Positions 35,215 to 45,422 of a stretch of 64,000 bases of DNA are shown here, one piece after another; positions within the stretch are counted from its first letter, which is position 1; every line of letters starts with the position of its first letter. Both the position numbers and the translations under genes were made by a program. The notes beneath the pieces are model-generated. The model had not been told where the DNA came from. It made no database searches and saw only the letters and a program-made list of their open reading frames with translations. The stretch comes from Pseudobacter ginsenosidimutans (GTDB lineage: Bacteria; Bacteroidota; Bacteroidia; Chitinophagales; Chitinophagaceae). Where the stretch lies: the NCBI RefSeq assembly GCF_007970185.1, contig NZ_CP042431.1:3534001-3598000 (forward strand), read 5' to 3'.

Positions 35215-38200
35215 CTTCCCTAATTCCGCCAGGTACTGCGAAGGCGTTTTCCCGAATTGCTTACTGAAGTCCCTCGAAAAATTACTGTTGATGCTGTATC
35301 CCACCATACCGGCCACTTCATTGATCTTGTAACTGCCTTCTGCCAGCAGTTCGGCTGCGAGTTTCAGTCGTGATAAATTGATCAGCTCATTCGGTGTCAG
35401 ATCAGACAGTGCTTTGATCTTACGATAGAAGCTGGTGCGGCTCATGTTCATCAGCCGGGATAGTTTATCTACATCGAGTTCCGTATCGGTGATATGCGCA
35501 TTGATCACTGTATGCAGTTGCTCCAGGAACTCTTTGTCTGCTTTGGAGCTGGCGATCCCTTTGATATGGGTGAGTGGCGTGCGTGCAAAATATTCCTTGA
35601 GTGTATTGCGGTTGCTGAGCAGGTTGCTGATCTGCGCCTGCAGATGTTCGAAGGCGAATGGTTTTTCAATATAGGCATCGGCGCCCACTTCCAGTCCCTC
35701 GATACGGGAGGTCATCGTATTCTTTGCAGTCAGTAGTATGATGGGAATATGACTGAACTGCAGATCGGTTTTTATCTTTTTACACAATTCTATTCCATCC
35801 ATCACGGGCATCATGATATCGCTGATCACCAGGTGGATATTTTCCCTGTTCAATACTTCCAATGCCTCTTCTCCGTTTCCGGCTCTTGAAATAGTGTAAG
35901 CCGCCTGCAATTCATTTTTCAGGAAACTGAGGATCTCTTTATTGTCTTCCACCAGCAGCAGGTGCAGTTTTCCGGGATCTGAATCCTTCAATGATGATTC
36001 TTCTTCCGCTGTTGTATGTTCTGTTTCGATGGTTTCATAATCCTGCAGATCGATCTCATGTTCCTGGTGAATAGGAATGGAAAGCAGGAATACGTTGAAA
36101 GCTCCATCGGGTTGCTGCAGATCGAGAATGCCTTTATGCAGCTCTGCGAGTGAGCGGGAGAGAGGAAGCCCGATGCCGGTGCCGGGTTGTTTTTCATTTT
36201 CCTTCAACCTGTAGAAGGGCTCAAAGATCTTTTCCTTCAATTCATAGGGGATGAGATGACCGTCATTGCGGATCTCGATATTGAAAACCTGGTCGTTGCT
36301 ATTGAATGGTTTCAAGCGAACAGTAACAGAACCGGCAGCGTACTTGATGGCATTGTTGAGGAGATTGCTCATGATCTTGCGGAAGGCTTCTGTGTCAACA
36401 TAAGCCTGCAGTGGCATACGCGGCATCTCCAGTTTGAGCTGGAGTTTCTTCTCCTCGGCAATGGGTTTGAAGGCATGGAACAGTTCTTTCAGCACATCGC
36501 TGATATCTGTCCTGATAAAATTCAGGCTGAACTTGTTAGCCTCTGCCTTGCGGAAGTCGAGCAACTGATCCGTGAGATCGATCAGCCGGTTGGTATTCTT
36601 CTTCATCATGTCCAAACTTTCTGTTAATGAAGCATTGTGGGTATTCGTTCTCATCAATTTGTCCAGTGGCAGTTTGATGAGCGTGAGCGGGGTGCGGATC
36701 TCATGGGCGATATTGGTAAAGAATTCGATCTTGGCATTGTAAATCTCCCTTTCTTTTTCCATTTCCAGGGTATCGATCATGCGCTTGTTCTTTTCCTTGA
36801 CGGCAATATGGTAATAGCGCAGGATGATGAACAGGATACCTGCTCCGGTGAGTGCATACAAAGCATAAGCCCACCAGCTGGCCCACCATGGCGGAAGGAT
36901 ATGAATGCGCAGTGTGGTTTCTTTTGGATTCCACACATCGCCGGCCGCAGAGCCTTTCACCCTGAACAGGTACTTGCCTGGTGACAACTTGGTATAGTAG
37001 ATGCGGCGGTTGCTTTGCATCTGGATCCAGTCTTTATCGAGCCCCTGCATCTTGTACATATACTCATTGGTGCCGGGCATGGAATAGCTGAGCGCGGCAA
37101 CATCCAGGCTGAGTGTACTTCGGTCATACGGCAACGTGATCTCCTCCGTGTAGAGGATCGATTGCGGCAGGGAAGATCCATCGCGGTTCACAAGCTGATC
37201 TTTATTGTTCACCTGCAGGTGCGTGATATATACAGGTGGTACAAAGGATGGTGATTTGAAATGTGCGGGGTTGAAGCTGATCATGCCTTTCACAGATCCG
37301 AAATACATGGTGCCGTCGGGCGCTTTATATCCGGAATTGTAATTGAACTGATCACTGAGCAATCCCTGTGCAGTGGTGTACAGTTTTCCATTTTCTCCAT
37401 GAGAGTCCATATTGAAAAGGCCACGTGAGGTGGAGACCCAGAGCAATCCATTATCATCTTCCAAAACCCTGAACACCTGGTCGGGCAGGTTATCGTATCT
37501 CCTGAATTGCCTGGTGCGCGGATCGTAACTGCAGAGGCCGTTCTCGGTACAGAACCAGAAATGACCGCGACTGTCGCGATACAAACTGTTCACATAATTA
37601 TTGCATAGGCTATTACTGTTATTCGGATCGAAGCGAAGATTGCCGCTTTGATTGTTGGCGGGATTGTAAAAATACACGCCGTTGCCATAAGAGCAGAACC
37701 AGATGGTTCCCTGGTCATCTTCGGTGATGCCCTGTACCTGTGTATTGAAACCGGGGATGGTAGTAAAATCATCGGTGGCTCTGTTGTATTTGAGAAGACC
37801 GGTCCAGGTGCCCACCAGCACTTCGTTCTTACGTGTTTTGTAAAGTGTAACGATGAAGTTGCTGTGCAACTGGTTCGGCGCATCGCCGGCCTTGTAATGC
37901 CGTACCACTTTTTCTGTGCGGAGGTCCATCACATCGAGGCCATGCTCGTAGGTGCCGATCCAGAGCTCGTTCCCGCAGGCTACCAGTCCATGTATATTTT
38001 GATAGCTGATGCTGCCACTGCCTGAATTGGGCAGGAATTGTTTGATAGCGCCGGTGCGCGGGTCCAGTTTGTGCAGGCCGGCATCTTCCGTACCGATCCA
38101 GATATTTTGTTTTTCATCCTGGCAGATCTCATGCACGAGATTGCCTCCTAACCTGTCGGGACCATTATGGGGAAAGTATTTCTGGAAACGGTTCGTCTGT

Positions 38201-39183
38201 TGCGAAAAATAATTGATGCCACCAAAGAATGTTCCTACCCAGGTACCGCCTTCCTTGTCCTGGCAAAATGAATAGATCACATTGTCTGTAATAGAGTAGG
38301 GATTTCCATATTCTTTTTGTACAAGATTAGTGATGCCCTTATACAGGTCATAAATATAGATGCCGGTTTCTGTACCCAGCCACCAGGTGGTGGGTGATTG
38401 CCGGATGATCTTGTGTAACTGTATTACACCCTTTTTACCGGAAGCGGTAAATACATCCTGTTGTGTTCTTGTGTGTATATTAAAAAGATAAACTTTATCC
38501 ATGGTGCCGAAGAGCACAAGACTGTCGTTGAAAGGATAGATATCCTGAATATTGGTGTAGGGCTGCTTTACAGGCAGTTCATAAGTGATGAATTCTTTCT
38601 TTCCTGTATTATATTTTTTTATTTGTCCATTACTGTTGGCTGTCCAGCAATCACCCTGCTCTGACAATGTGAGTACCAGTTCCTGTGCAGAGCCGCTGTC
38701 GAATTTTTGCAGGGATCTGTTGGACGGATTGTATTTGTACAAATGGAAATCGCAAATGATCCAGACCTGTTGTTCATTATCCGCTTTGATATAGCGAACT
38801 TCACCGGCAGGTAATTGATCGAAAAAATAGAAGCGGTCTTCTTTGGGGTTGTAGCGGTAAATGCCTTTGTAAGTGCCGATCCATAATTGTTCCTGGTCGT
38901 CTTCATACAAACTCAATACGGAATTGCTGCCGATACTGGTGCTGTCGTGCGGATCATGTTTGAAGATGCGGAAGCTGTTACCATCAAAGCGGTTCAATCC
39001 ATTTCTCGTACCGAACCACATGAATCCTTTTTTATCCTGCAATATGGTTGTTATCGTATTGCTGGAGATCCCGTTGCCTGCCTGATAGTTCCTGAAATAA
39101 TACGACTGTGCATGTGCTCCGGACTGCACAGTGCAGGAGAGCAGCAGTAGCACAAGCATTCGTATGGTGAAATGAGAGAGCAT
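35206..39183 (-). CDS. hybrid two-component system regulator (HTCS) of the alpha-glucan locus
   Basis: A 1325-residue one-protein two-component system. After the signal (MLVLLLLSCTVQSGAHAQ) come periplasmic two-component propeller repeats (many copies of the type WIGTYKGIYRYNP) to about 690, a Y_Y_Y domain (YMYKMQGLDKDWIQM) and a membrane helix near 790. A histidine kinase follows with the phospho-accepting His827 (AHEIRTPL) and ATP-binding motifs (NLLNNAIKYA, GTGIGLPLSRSL). A receiver domain has Asp1122 (ISDIMMP), and an AraC-type DNA-binding domain closes the protein (VAGMVGYSINSNFSRDF). It is expected to sense a glucan fragment in the periplasm and switch on the divergent susC-led operon. 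Confidence 0.95.
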   Translation of the reverse strand: MLSHFTIRMLVLLLLSCTVQSGAHAQSYYFRNYQAGNGISSNTITTILQDKKGFMWFGTRNGLNRFDGNSFRIFKHDPHDSTSIGSNSVLSLYEDDQEQLWIGTYKGIYRYNPKEDRFYFFDQLPAGEVRYIKADNEQQVWIICDFHLYKYNPSNRSLQKFDSGSAQELVLTLSEQGDCWTANSNGQIKKYNTGKKEFITYELPVKQPYTNIQDIYPFNDSLVLFGTMDKVYLFNIHTRTQQDVFTASGKKGVIQLHKIIRQSPTTWWLGTETGIYIYDLYKGITNLVQKEYGNPYSITDNVIYSFCQDKEGGTWVGTFFGGINYFSQQTNRFQKYFPHNGPDRLGGNLVHEICQDEKQNIWIGTEDAGLHKLDPRTGAIKQFLPNSGSGSISYQNIHGLVACGNELWIGTYEHGLDVMDLRTEKVVRHYKAGDAPNQLHSNFIVTLYKTRKNEVLVGTWTGLLKYNRATDDFTTIPGFNTQVQGITEDDQGTIWFCSYGNGVYFYNPANNQSGNLRFDPNNSNSLCNNYVNSLYRDSRGHFWFCTENGLCSYDPRTRQFRRYDNLPDQVFRVLEDDNGLLWVSTSRGLFNMDSHGENGKLYTTAQGLLSDQFNYNSGYKAPDGTMYFGSVKGMISFNPAHFKSPSFVPPVYITHLQVNNKDQLVNRDGSSLPQSILYTEEITLPYDRSTLSLDVAALSYSMPGTNEYMYKMQGLDKDWIQMQSNRRIYYTKLSPGKYLFRVKGSAAGDVWNPKETTLRIHILPPWWASWWAYALYALTGAGILFIILRYYHIAVKEKNKRMIDTLEMEKEREIYNAKIEFFTNIAHEIRTPLTLIKLPLDKLMRTNTHNASLTESLDMMKKNTNRLIDLTDQLLDFRKAEANKFSLNFIRTDISDVLKELFHAFKPIAEEKKLQLKLEMPRMPLQAYVDTEAFRKIMSNLLNNAIKYAAGSVTVRLKPFNSNDQVFNIEIRNDGHLIPYELKEKIFEPFYRLKENEKQPGTGIGLPLSRSLAELHKGILDLQQPDGAFNVFLLSIPIHQEHEIDLQDYETIETEHTTAEEESSLKDSDPGKLHLLLVEDNKEILSFLKNELQAAYTISRAGNGEEALEVLNRENIHLVISDIMMPVMDGIELCKKIKTDLQFSHIPIILLTAKNTMTSRIEGLEVGADAYIEKPFAFEHLQAQISNLLSNRNTLKEYFARTPLTHIKGIASSKADKEFLEQLHTVINAHITDTELDVDKLSRLMNMSRTSFYRKIKALSDLTPNELINLSRLKLAAELLAEGSYKINEVAGMVGYSINSNFSRDFSKQFGKTPSQYLAELGKKV

Positions 39184-39405
39184 TTATCCAGTGATCAAAT
39201 GTAGGTATTGCAATTGAAAAAAGACAGTTGCAGGGATTTGCGCAAGTAATTGTTTGCTAGTTGTTTATCCCTTCGTATCTTAAATTGGTACATTTTGATC
39301 AAAAAATGGAACGGACAGATACCGGTGCTGGACAAATAATATTTTCTTTCGTAGTTGAATATCTGTTTCTTCAATTATCAACGCTTATACCAAAACGATT
39401 GCATT
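39184..39405. promoter_or_regulatory. divergent control region between HTCS gene and PUL susC
   Basis: A 222-base AT-rich gap that should hold the HTCS binding site and both promoters. TTTTGATCAAAA at about 39294-39305 is a symmetric element that could be an operator. TTTCTTTCG near 39347 vaguely resembles a -7 box. No direct repeat convincingly matches a known HTCS site by eye. Confidence 0.4.
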
Positions 39406-42400
39406 ATGCCAGGTAGCACTCACTGGGTAAAACATTACGCCCCGCTTCTCTGCTTATTGGTATTTCCCGTACTGGCTTTTTCACAGAGCCGGACACTTAC
39501 AGGGAAAGTAACAGCCAGGAAAGACAATCAGCCAGTCTCTTCGGTTTCGATCCAGCTCAAGGGTAGATCAGCCGGTACTTCCACAGGAGACAATGGCGAA
39601 TATTCCATCACCGTCACCAGTTCCGATACCATCATTGCTTCTTCCATCGGTTACCGCCGGTTTGAAGCAGCGGTGAAAGACCTCACAACGCTGAACATTG
39701 TGCTGGAAGAGGCCGATGATGCGCTGGCCGATGTGGTAGTAGTAGGTTATGGTACACAGAAGAAAGGCGATCTTACCGGATCGCTGAGCTCTGTGAACAG
39801 TAAGGACATTAAATCATTGCCGGTATCCAATGCCGGTGATGCTATTCAGGGGCGTGCTGCCGGTGTGCAGATCGTTTCCTCGGGATCGCCGGGCAGCAAT
39901 GCCACTATCCGCATCCGCGGTATCGGCACCATCAACAACAGTGACCCGCTGCTGGTGATAGACGGAGTGCCTACCGATGTTCCGCTCAATACGATCAGTC
40001 CTGATGATATCGCAAGCATCGAGATCCTGAAAGATGCATCCGCTGCCGCCATCTATGGTTCCCGCGGCGCCAACGGCGTTGTACTGATTTCCACAAAACG
40101 CGGAGTATCGGGAAAAGGCGCGCTCGATTTCAAAGCCTTTTATGGTTCGCAGAATGCTACATCCATGGTGGACCTGCTGAATGCTTCACAGTTCGCTTCC
40201 CTGCACAATGAAATGATGAGCAATAACGGTCAGGCACAGAATCCTGCATTCGCCAATCCCCCTTCCCTGGGAGCCGGCACCAATTGGCTGGATCTGCTCT
40301 TCCGTTCAGCTCCCATGCAGAATTATTCGATGGCCTATTCAGGTGGCGGTCCTAAATCCACCTTCTATGTATCCGGCGCAATGCTTGACCAGCAGGGCAT
40401 CGTGATCAATACCAGTTACAAACGTTACACGCTTCAGTTCAATCATGATTCAAGAGTGTTCGACTGGCTCCGTTTCGGCAATAACCTCACCATGAGCCAT
40501 GATATCAAAAAGAACGGCTCCTATGATATCCGAAACACAATGGCAGCCCTGCCAACGCAGGCTGTGTACAATGCCGATGGAAGTTATGCAGGACCGGTAG
40601 GCCAACCCTCATGGGTAGGCGATATTGCCAACCCGATCGGTAAGGCAACTATCAACGATAACAAAACGGCTGGTTATAATATTCTCGGTAATGTGTTTGC
40701 CGAGCTTACGCTGTTCAAAGACCTCAAATTCAAAACCACCGGCGGCATGCAGGCGATGTTCTGGGACAGCAGGAGCTGGAGCCCCAAATACAACTGGCAG
40801 CCGATCCCGCAACCCAACTCTTCCCTTTTTCAGCAATACAATAAAAGCCTCACCTGGCTCTGGGATAATTATTTTACGTATGAAAGATCCTTTCAAGGCG
40901 GCCATCGCGTCACTGCTATGGCCGGTACCAGCGCACAGACCAATCGCTATGACAATATGGACGGCTCCATCCAGAAATTTGCCAGCAATGCCACTCAGCA
41001 GCTGGACAATGGCACTGTTGATCCAACAGTGGGCGGCACCGGTAATGAATGGGCGCTGTTGTCATTCATAGGTCGCATCAACTATGCATACAAGAGCAAA
41101 TATCTTTTGACTGCAACCATTCGCCGCGACGGCTCTTCCCGTTTCGGTGATGAAAATAAATACGGCACTTTCCCTTCCGCTTCCGCCGCCTGGCGGATCT
41201 CTGAAGAAGACTTCTTCAAGGATATAACTTTTGTGAATGATCTGAAACTTCGTGCAGGCTATGGCGTTACCGGTAACCAGAATATCGGCAACTATTCATT
41301 TGCTTCCGTGTTACAGACTGTTCAATACAATTTCAACGGAACCCCGGTGAACGCCATCGTGCCGCAGGCCATTCCAAATCCCGGCGTTAGATGGGAAAAA
41401 GTGGAACAGGCAAATATCGGTATCGATGCGAGCTTTCTCAGGAACCGCGTGAATGTTACACTGGATGCGTATCTGAAGAATACAAGAGATATGCTGGTGC
41501 CCATGTCTGTGCCCATTTCCACCGGGTATTCGGATATAGTAGTACCCAGCATCAATCTTGGTCATGTACAGAACAGGGGTATCGAACTGGCAGTGAATAC
41601 GAAAAATCTCACCGGTGAATTTGAATGGAACACCAGCTTCAATGTGAGTTATAACCAGAACAGGATCATGAGCCTGAACGACAGCGTTCCATTATATGCC
41701 GGCAGCATTGGACTGAACCAGAACCTTGCCATCCAGCATGCGGGAGGTTATCCCGTGAATGAATTCTATGGTTTTGTTACAAGCGGTATTTTCCAGAACC
41801 AGAAAGAAGTGGACGACTGGGCCGTGCAGGTGCCCGGTTCGGATGCGAACAACAGAACGTCACCCGGCGATGTCAAATTCAGGGACCTGAACAATGATGG
41901 ACAAATAAACGATGATGACCGTACATTCATCGGCAATCCCAATCCCAGTTTCATCTTTGCGATGAATAACAATTTTGCTTACAGGGGATTTGACCTGAGC
42001 ATCTTCCTCCAGGGTATTGCCGGTAACGATATTTACAATGCGAACCGCATCTGGCAGGAAGGTATGGCCGTGGCGCAGAACCAGACCACAGCGGTCCTGG
42101 ACAGATGGAGAGGAGAAGGCACCAGCAATTCCATGCCCCGCGCGGTTTTCAACGATCCCAACAAGAATACCCGCGTGAGCGACCGCTTTGTGGAAGATGG
42201 ATCCTACCTGCGGATCAAGAATATCACCCTTGGTTATACGCTGCCCCGCAGTCTGGTGCAGCGCGCAAAGATGAGCAGCCTGAGAGTATACATCTCCTGT
42301 CAGAACCTGGTGACTTTCACAAAGTATACCGGCTTCGATCCGGAAGTACCTTCCAATGGCATCGATCTCAATGTGTATCCTGTAACCAGGACTATCAGTG

Positions 42401-42423
42401 CCGGCATTAATCTTAGTTTCTAA
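39406..42423 (+). CDS. SusC-family TonB-dependent transporter of the alpha-glucan locus
   Basis: A 1005-residue outer-membrane transporter. The signal (LLCLLVFPVLAFSQ) leads straight into a CarboxypepD_reg-like domain (LTGKVTARKDNQPVSSVSIQ), then the plug (VVVVGYGTQKKGDLTGSL, DAIQGRAAGVQ, ILKDASAAAIYGSRGANGVV) and the barrel, ending SAGINLSF. There is no STN domain, unlike the two other SusC proteins here, which fits control by the divergent HTCS rather than a sigma/FecR pair. Start at ATG 39406 gives the expected signal; a TTG at 39355 only adds a poor leader. It imports oligosaccharides produced at the surface, with SusD as its lid. Confidence 0.95.
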   Translation: MPGSTHWVKHYAPLLCLLVFPVLAFSQSRTLTGKVTARKDNQPVSSVSIQLKGRSAGTSTGDNGEYSITVTSSDTIIASSIGYRRFEAAVKDLTTLNIVLEEADDALADVVVVGYGTQKKGDLTGSLSSVNSKDIKSLPVSNAGDAIQGRAAGVQIVSSGSPGSNATIRIRGIGTINNSDPLLVIDGVPTDVPLNTISPDDIASIEILKDASAAAIYGSRGANGVVLISTKRGVSGKGALDFKAFYGSQNATSMVDLLNASQFASLHNEMMSNNGQAQNPAFANPPSLGAGTNWLDLLFRSAPMQNYSMAYSGGGPKSTFYVSGAMLDQQGIVINTSYKRYTLQFNHDSRVFDWLRFGNNLTMSHDIKKNGSYDIRNTMAALPTQAVYNADGSYAGPVGQPSWVGDIANPIGKATINDNKTAGYNILGNVFAELTLFKDLKFKTTGGMQAMFWDSRSWSPKYNWQPIPQPNSSLFQQYNKSLTWLWDNYFTYERSFQGGHRVTAMAGTSAQTNRYDNMDGSIQKFASNATQQLDNGTVDPTVGGTGNEWALLSFIGRINYAYKSKYLLTATIRRDGSSRFGDENKYGTFPSASAAWRISEEDFFKDITFVNDLKLRAGYGVTGNQNIGNYSFASVLQTVQYNFNGTPVNAIVPQAIPNPGVRWEKVEQANIGIDASFLRNRVNVTLDAYLKNTRDMLVPMSVPISTGYSDIVVPSINLGHVQNRGIELAVNTKNLTGEFEWNTSFNVSYNQNRIMSLNDSVPLYAGSIGLNQNLAIQHAGGYPVNEFYGFVTSGIFQNQKEVDDWAVQVPGSDANNRTSPGDVKFRDLNNDGQINDDDRTFIGNPNPSFIFAMNNNFAYRGFDLSIFLQGIAGNDIYNANRIWQEGMAVAQNQTTAVLDRWRGEGTSNSMPRAVFNDPNKNTRVSDRFVEDGSYLRIKNITLGYTLPRSLVQRAKMSSLRVYISCQNLVTFTKYTGFDPEVPSNGIDLNVYPVTRTISAGINLSF

Positions 42424-42440
42424 TCCCACAAAACTTGTTT

Positions 42441-43940
42441 ATGAAATCTTTTCTCTATATCCCGGTAATCAGCGCGGCCTTGTTGATGTCCAGCTGCAGC
42501 AAGTTTCTCGAAAAAACGCCTCTGGACTCCGTGAATTCGTCCAATTTCTGGCAAACGGAGGACGATGCTATCGCTGCTGTCAACGGTGCTTACCAGCCGC
42601 TGCAGTGGCCCAAACTGTACAATCTTCGTATGTGGACCACTGATATATGGGCCGGCAACAGCGTTACCGGAGCCGGTGGCGGTACCGATGGTATCGAAAC
42701 GCAGGATATTTCCAACTTCGTTACCACCACTGATAATGCCGCTGCGCTCGATATCTGGCGTGGTCCGGCTCCTGGTATCCTTCGGTGCAACCTGATATTG
42801 CAGAATGTGCCAGGTATGAAGATCGATGAAAGTCTCAGGAACAGGATTGTGGGCGAAGCGCAGTTCCTGCGTGCCCACTATTATTTCATCCTGGTGCAAT
42901 TGTTTGGCGATGTGCCACTGATCACGGAACCACAAACACCTTCCGATGATCTGCGTCCGGCGCGCACCGCCAAAGCGAAAGTGTATGAACTGATCATCGA
43001 TGATCTCACCAAAGCCATTGCCAATCTTCCGGCACGTTCCCAGTATAGTGGCAGCGATATTGGCCGTGCTTCCAAAGGGGCCGCCATCGGTATGTTGATG
43101 AAAGTGTACCTCACACTCGGCAATTATCAGAAAGTGGTTGATCTCTATACACAACTCAACGGTCTTGGCTATGCGCTCAATGCCAATTACAGCGATAATT
43201 TCAGTCCGTCTGCCAAGAATTCCATCGAATCCCTTTTCGAAGTACAGTATTATGGAAAGACCAATTACAGTTTTTGGGACAATGAAAACCAGGCGAGCTG
43301 GGTCAGTACATTTACTGGTCCGCGTAACTCTGATTTCGTAGGTGGTGGTTATGGCTGGAATCATCCAACGCAGGAATTCGTGAATGCCTATGAAGGAGGC
43401 GATACCAGAAAAGATAAAACAATACTCTATGCCGGTTGCCCTGACTTCGATGGAAAAGTGTACAAAAGCAGTTACTCGTCAACCGGCTTCAACGTAAGGA
43501 AATTCCTGGTGCCCAAAGATGTTTCTGCCGATTACGATACCAATCCTTCCAATTGGGTGGTGCTCCGCTTTGCCGATGTTTTGCTCATGTACGCAGAAGC
43601 ATTGAATGAACTGAACCGTGGCAATGAGGCGCAGGCAGCAAGCTCCGGAATCAATGCCGGCGGGCCTTTGAACCGTGTTCGCAACAGGGCCGGTCTTACA
43701 GATGTAAGCGGTCTCAACAAAGATGCGCTCCGCGAAAAGATCCTGCACGAAAGAAGAATGGAGCTCGCATTCGAAGGCCATCGCTGGTTTGACCTGGTGC
43801 GGGTGAATAATGGACAATATGGTTTGAATTTCCTGCACAGCATAGGTAAATCGAATGCTACAGAGAAACACCTGTTGCTGCCCATTCCACAGAAAGAAAG
43901 GGATGCCAATCCCAACCTTTCACAAAACAAAGACTACTAA
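42441..43940 (+). CDS. SusD-family glycan-binding lipoprotein of the alpha-glucan locus
   Basis: A 499-residue SusD homologue. The signal ends in a lipobox (ISAALLMSSCSKFLEKTPLD). Family landmarks include RIVGEAQFLRAHYYFILVQLFGDVP, VVLRFADVLLMYAEALNELN, LHERRMELAFEGHRWFDLVR and LLPIPQKERDANPNLSQN. It starts 17 bases after SusC (ATG 42441; the TTG two codons upstream is not needed). It should bind the polysaccharide at the cell surface and feed it to SusC. Confidence 0.95.
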   Translation: MKSFLYIPVISAALLMSSCSKFLEKTPLDSVNSSNFWQTEDDAIAAVNGAYQPLQWPKLYNLRMWTTDIWAGNSVTGAGGGTDGIETQDISNFVTTTDNAAALDIWRGPAPGILRCNLILQNVPGMKIDESLRNRIVGEAQFLRAHYYFILVQLFGDVPLITEPQTPSDDLRPARTAKAKVYELIIDDLTKAIANLPARSQYSGSDIGRASKGAAIGMLMKVYLTLGNYQKVVDLYTQLNGLGYALNANYSDNFSPSAKNSIESLFEVQYYGKTNYSFWDNENQASWVSTFTGPRNSDFVGGGYGWNHPTQEFVNAYEGGDTRKDKTILYAGCPDFDGKVYKSSYSSTGFNVRKFLVPKDVSADYDTNPSNWVVLRFADVLLMYAEALNELNRGNEAQAASSGINAGGPLNRVRNRAGLTDVSGLNKDALREKILHERRMELAFEGHRWFDLVRVNNGQYGLNFLHSIGKSNATEKHLLLPIPQKERDANPNLSQNKDY

Positions 43941-43973
43941 ACAAGTTCACCGCTCAACTTTAAACAGTCAGTT

Positions 43974-45422
43974 ATGATTGCATCATCCATCATAAAAAAA
44001 TGTTTTCCTTTCCTGGCAGTTTTGCTGGCGCTGGCTTGCAGGAAAGATTATAAAGAAACGGACAAAGGCAGCACACCTCTGGCGGTGTCTGCCAATTCCA
44101 ATAAGATCCTGCTGAACCAGAAAAATGAATCCGCCGATGGCGTAGTCATCAGCTGGACCGCTGGGTCCAATAACGGCAGCAATGCAGGCATCTCTTATGT
44201 GCTGAAACTGGACCTGTCTGGTAACAACTTCAACAACGCCCTCACGGAAGACCTGGGAAAGGCAGTTCTCTCCAAAAAGTTTTCCGTGAAGGACCTGAAT
44301 AACCTGCTGCTGACCCGCTGGAATATCACACCCGGAACAGAAGCCAGTTTACAGGCGAAAGTGATCGCTACTGTTTCCGATGACAAAGGAACAAGGGATT
44401 CCTCGGCTATACTAACGGTATTGATCACCCCATACAAGCCCGTGTCAACCACCTTGTACCTGCTTGGAGATGCCACTCCCAATGGCTGGGATGCGGGCAA
44501 TGCAACTGCTATGGATGCTGATCCCGCGCAGCCGGGCCGTTTTCACTGGCAGGGTTTATTATCTCCCGGCGAATTCAAACTCATTACCACATTAGGGCAG
44601 TTCACCCCTTCATATAACAGGGGAGCGGACAATACAAAACTTGTTTTTCGCGAAAACGATAATCAGCCGGATGATAAGATCACGGTGGTGCAATCCGGCG
44701 TTTATAGTGTAACGGTAGACCTGCTGGACCTCACCATTGAAGTGCTGGAAACCGCGGAACCGCTCTACAAGCGGCTCTGGATGCTGGGTAACGCGGTACC
44801 AACCGGCTGGGATATTCAGAACCCGGCCGAGATGCGCGTGGATTCTTCCAATCTTTTTGTATTCACTTACAATGAGATCCTGACTGCCGGTGAGTTCAAG
44901 ATCCCTGTTGCCAGGGGCAATTTCGCTACAGATTATTACATGCCGCTTACCAATAATCCTGCGATCACTGAAACCGGTGCGCAGTTGGTGCCCGGAGGTG
45001 ATCCCGATTACAAATGGAAGATCACCACACCAGGCGCTTATAAGATCAAACTCGATATCCAGGCCAATACCATTAGCATCAAACCCTTTACGCCATTCAC
45101 TCAGGTTTGGATGGTGGGCGATGCTACGCCGGATAAATGGAATATCAATAATCCTACTCCGATGGTTCCCGATCCTGTTAATCCATATGTATTCACCTGG
45201 TCTGGCGCCCTGTCTGTAGGAGAATTTAAAATGCCTGTTGAAACCGGCGACTGGGGCGGCGACTATTTCATGCCGGTACTCAATGCATCCGGCCCCGGCA
45301 GCACACAAATGAAATTCGTACCCGGTGGCAGCCCGGACTTCAAATGGAAGATCACAGAAGCCGGCAACTACACCATTACTATTAACCAGTTGTATGAGAC
45401 CATCAGCATTCAGAAGCAGTAA
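43974..45422 (+). CDS. SusE/SusF-like outer-membrane starch-binding lipoprotein
   Basis: A 482-residue lipoprotein (LAVLLALACRKDYKET). Residues about 35-150 form the SusE-type N-terminal domain (ISWTAGSNNGSNAGISYVLKL). Three SusF-type carbohydrate-binding repeats follow at about 160-260, 265-370 and 375-480, opening with LYLLGDATPNGWD, LWMLGNAVPTGWD and VWMVGDATPDKWN. Each contains a GEFK strand and, in repeats two and three, a VPGGDPDYKWKIT-type strand. Tryptophans in each repeat could stack on glucose rings, as in SusE and SusF. It is not an enzyme; it adds surface binding of alpha-glucan. The next gene starts inside its last codons. Confidence 0.88.
   Translation: MIASSIIKKCFPFLAVLLALACRKDYKETDKGSTPLAVSANSNKILLNQKNESADGVVISWTAGSNNGSNAGISYVLKLDLSGNNFNNALTEDLGKAVLSKKFSVKDLNNLLLTRWNITPGTEASLQAKVIATVSDDKGTRDSSAILTVLITPYKPVSTTLYLLGDATPNGWDAGNATAMDADPAQPGRFHWQGLLSPGEFKLITTLGQFTPSYNRGADNTKLVFRENDNQPDDKITVVQSGVYSVTVDLLDLTIEVLETAEPLYKRLWMLGNAVPTGWDIQNPAEMRVDSSNLFVFTYNEILTAGEFKIPVARGNFATDYYMPLTNNPAITETGAQLVPGGDPDYKWKITTPGAYKIKLDIQANTISIKPFTPFTQVWMVGDATPDKWNINNPTPMVPDPVNPYVFTWSGALSVGEFKMPVETGDWGGDYFMPVLNASGPGSTQMKFVPGGSPDFKWKITEAGNYTITINQLYETISIQKQ

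Noticed and set aside
42420-43364. A 314-codon minus-strand open frame opposite the PUL SusD gene
   Set aside because: Antisense to a complete SusD gene; the translation shows no family features.
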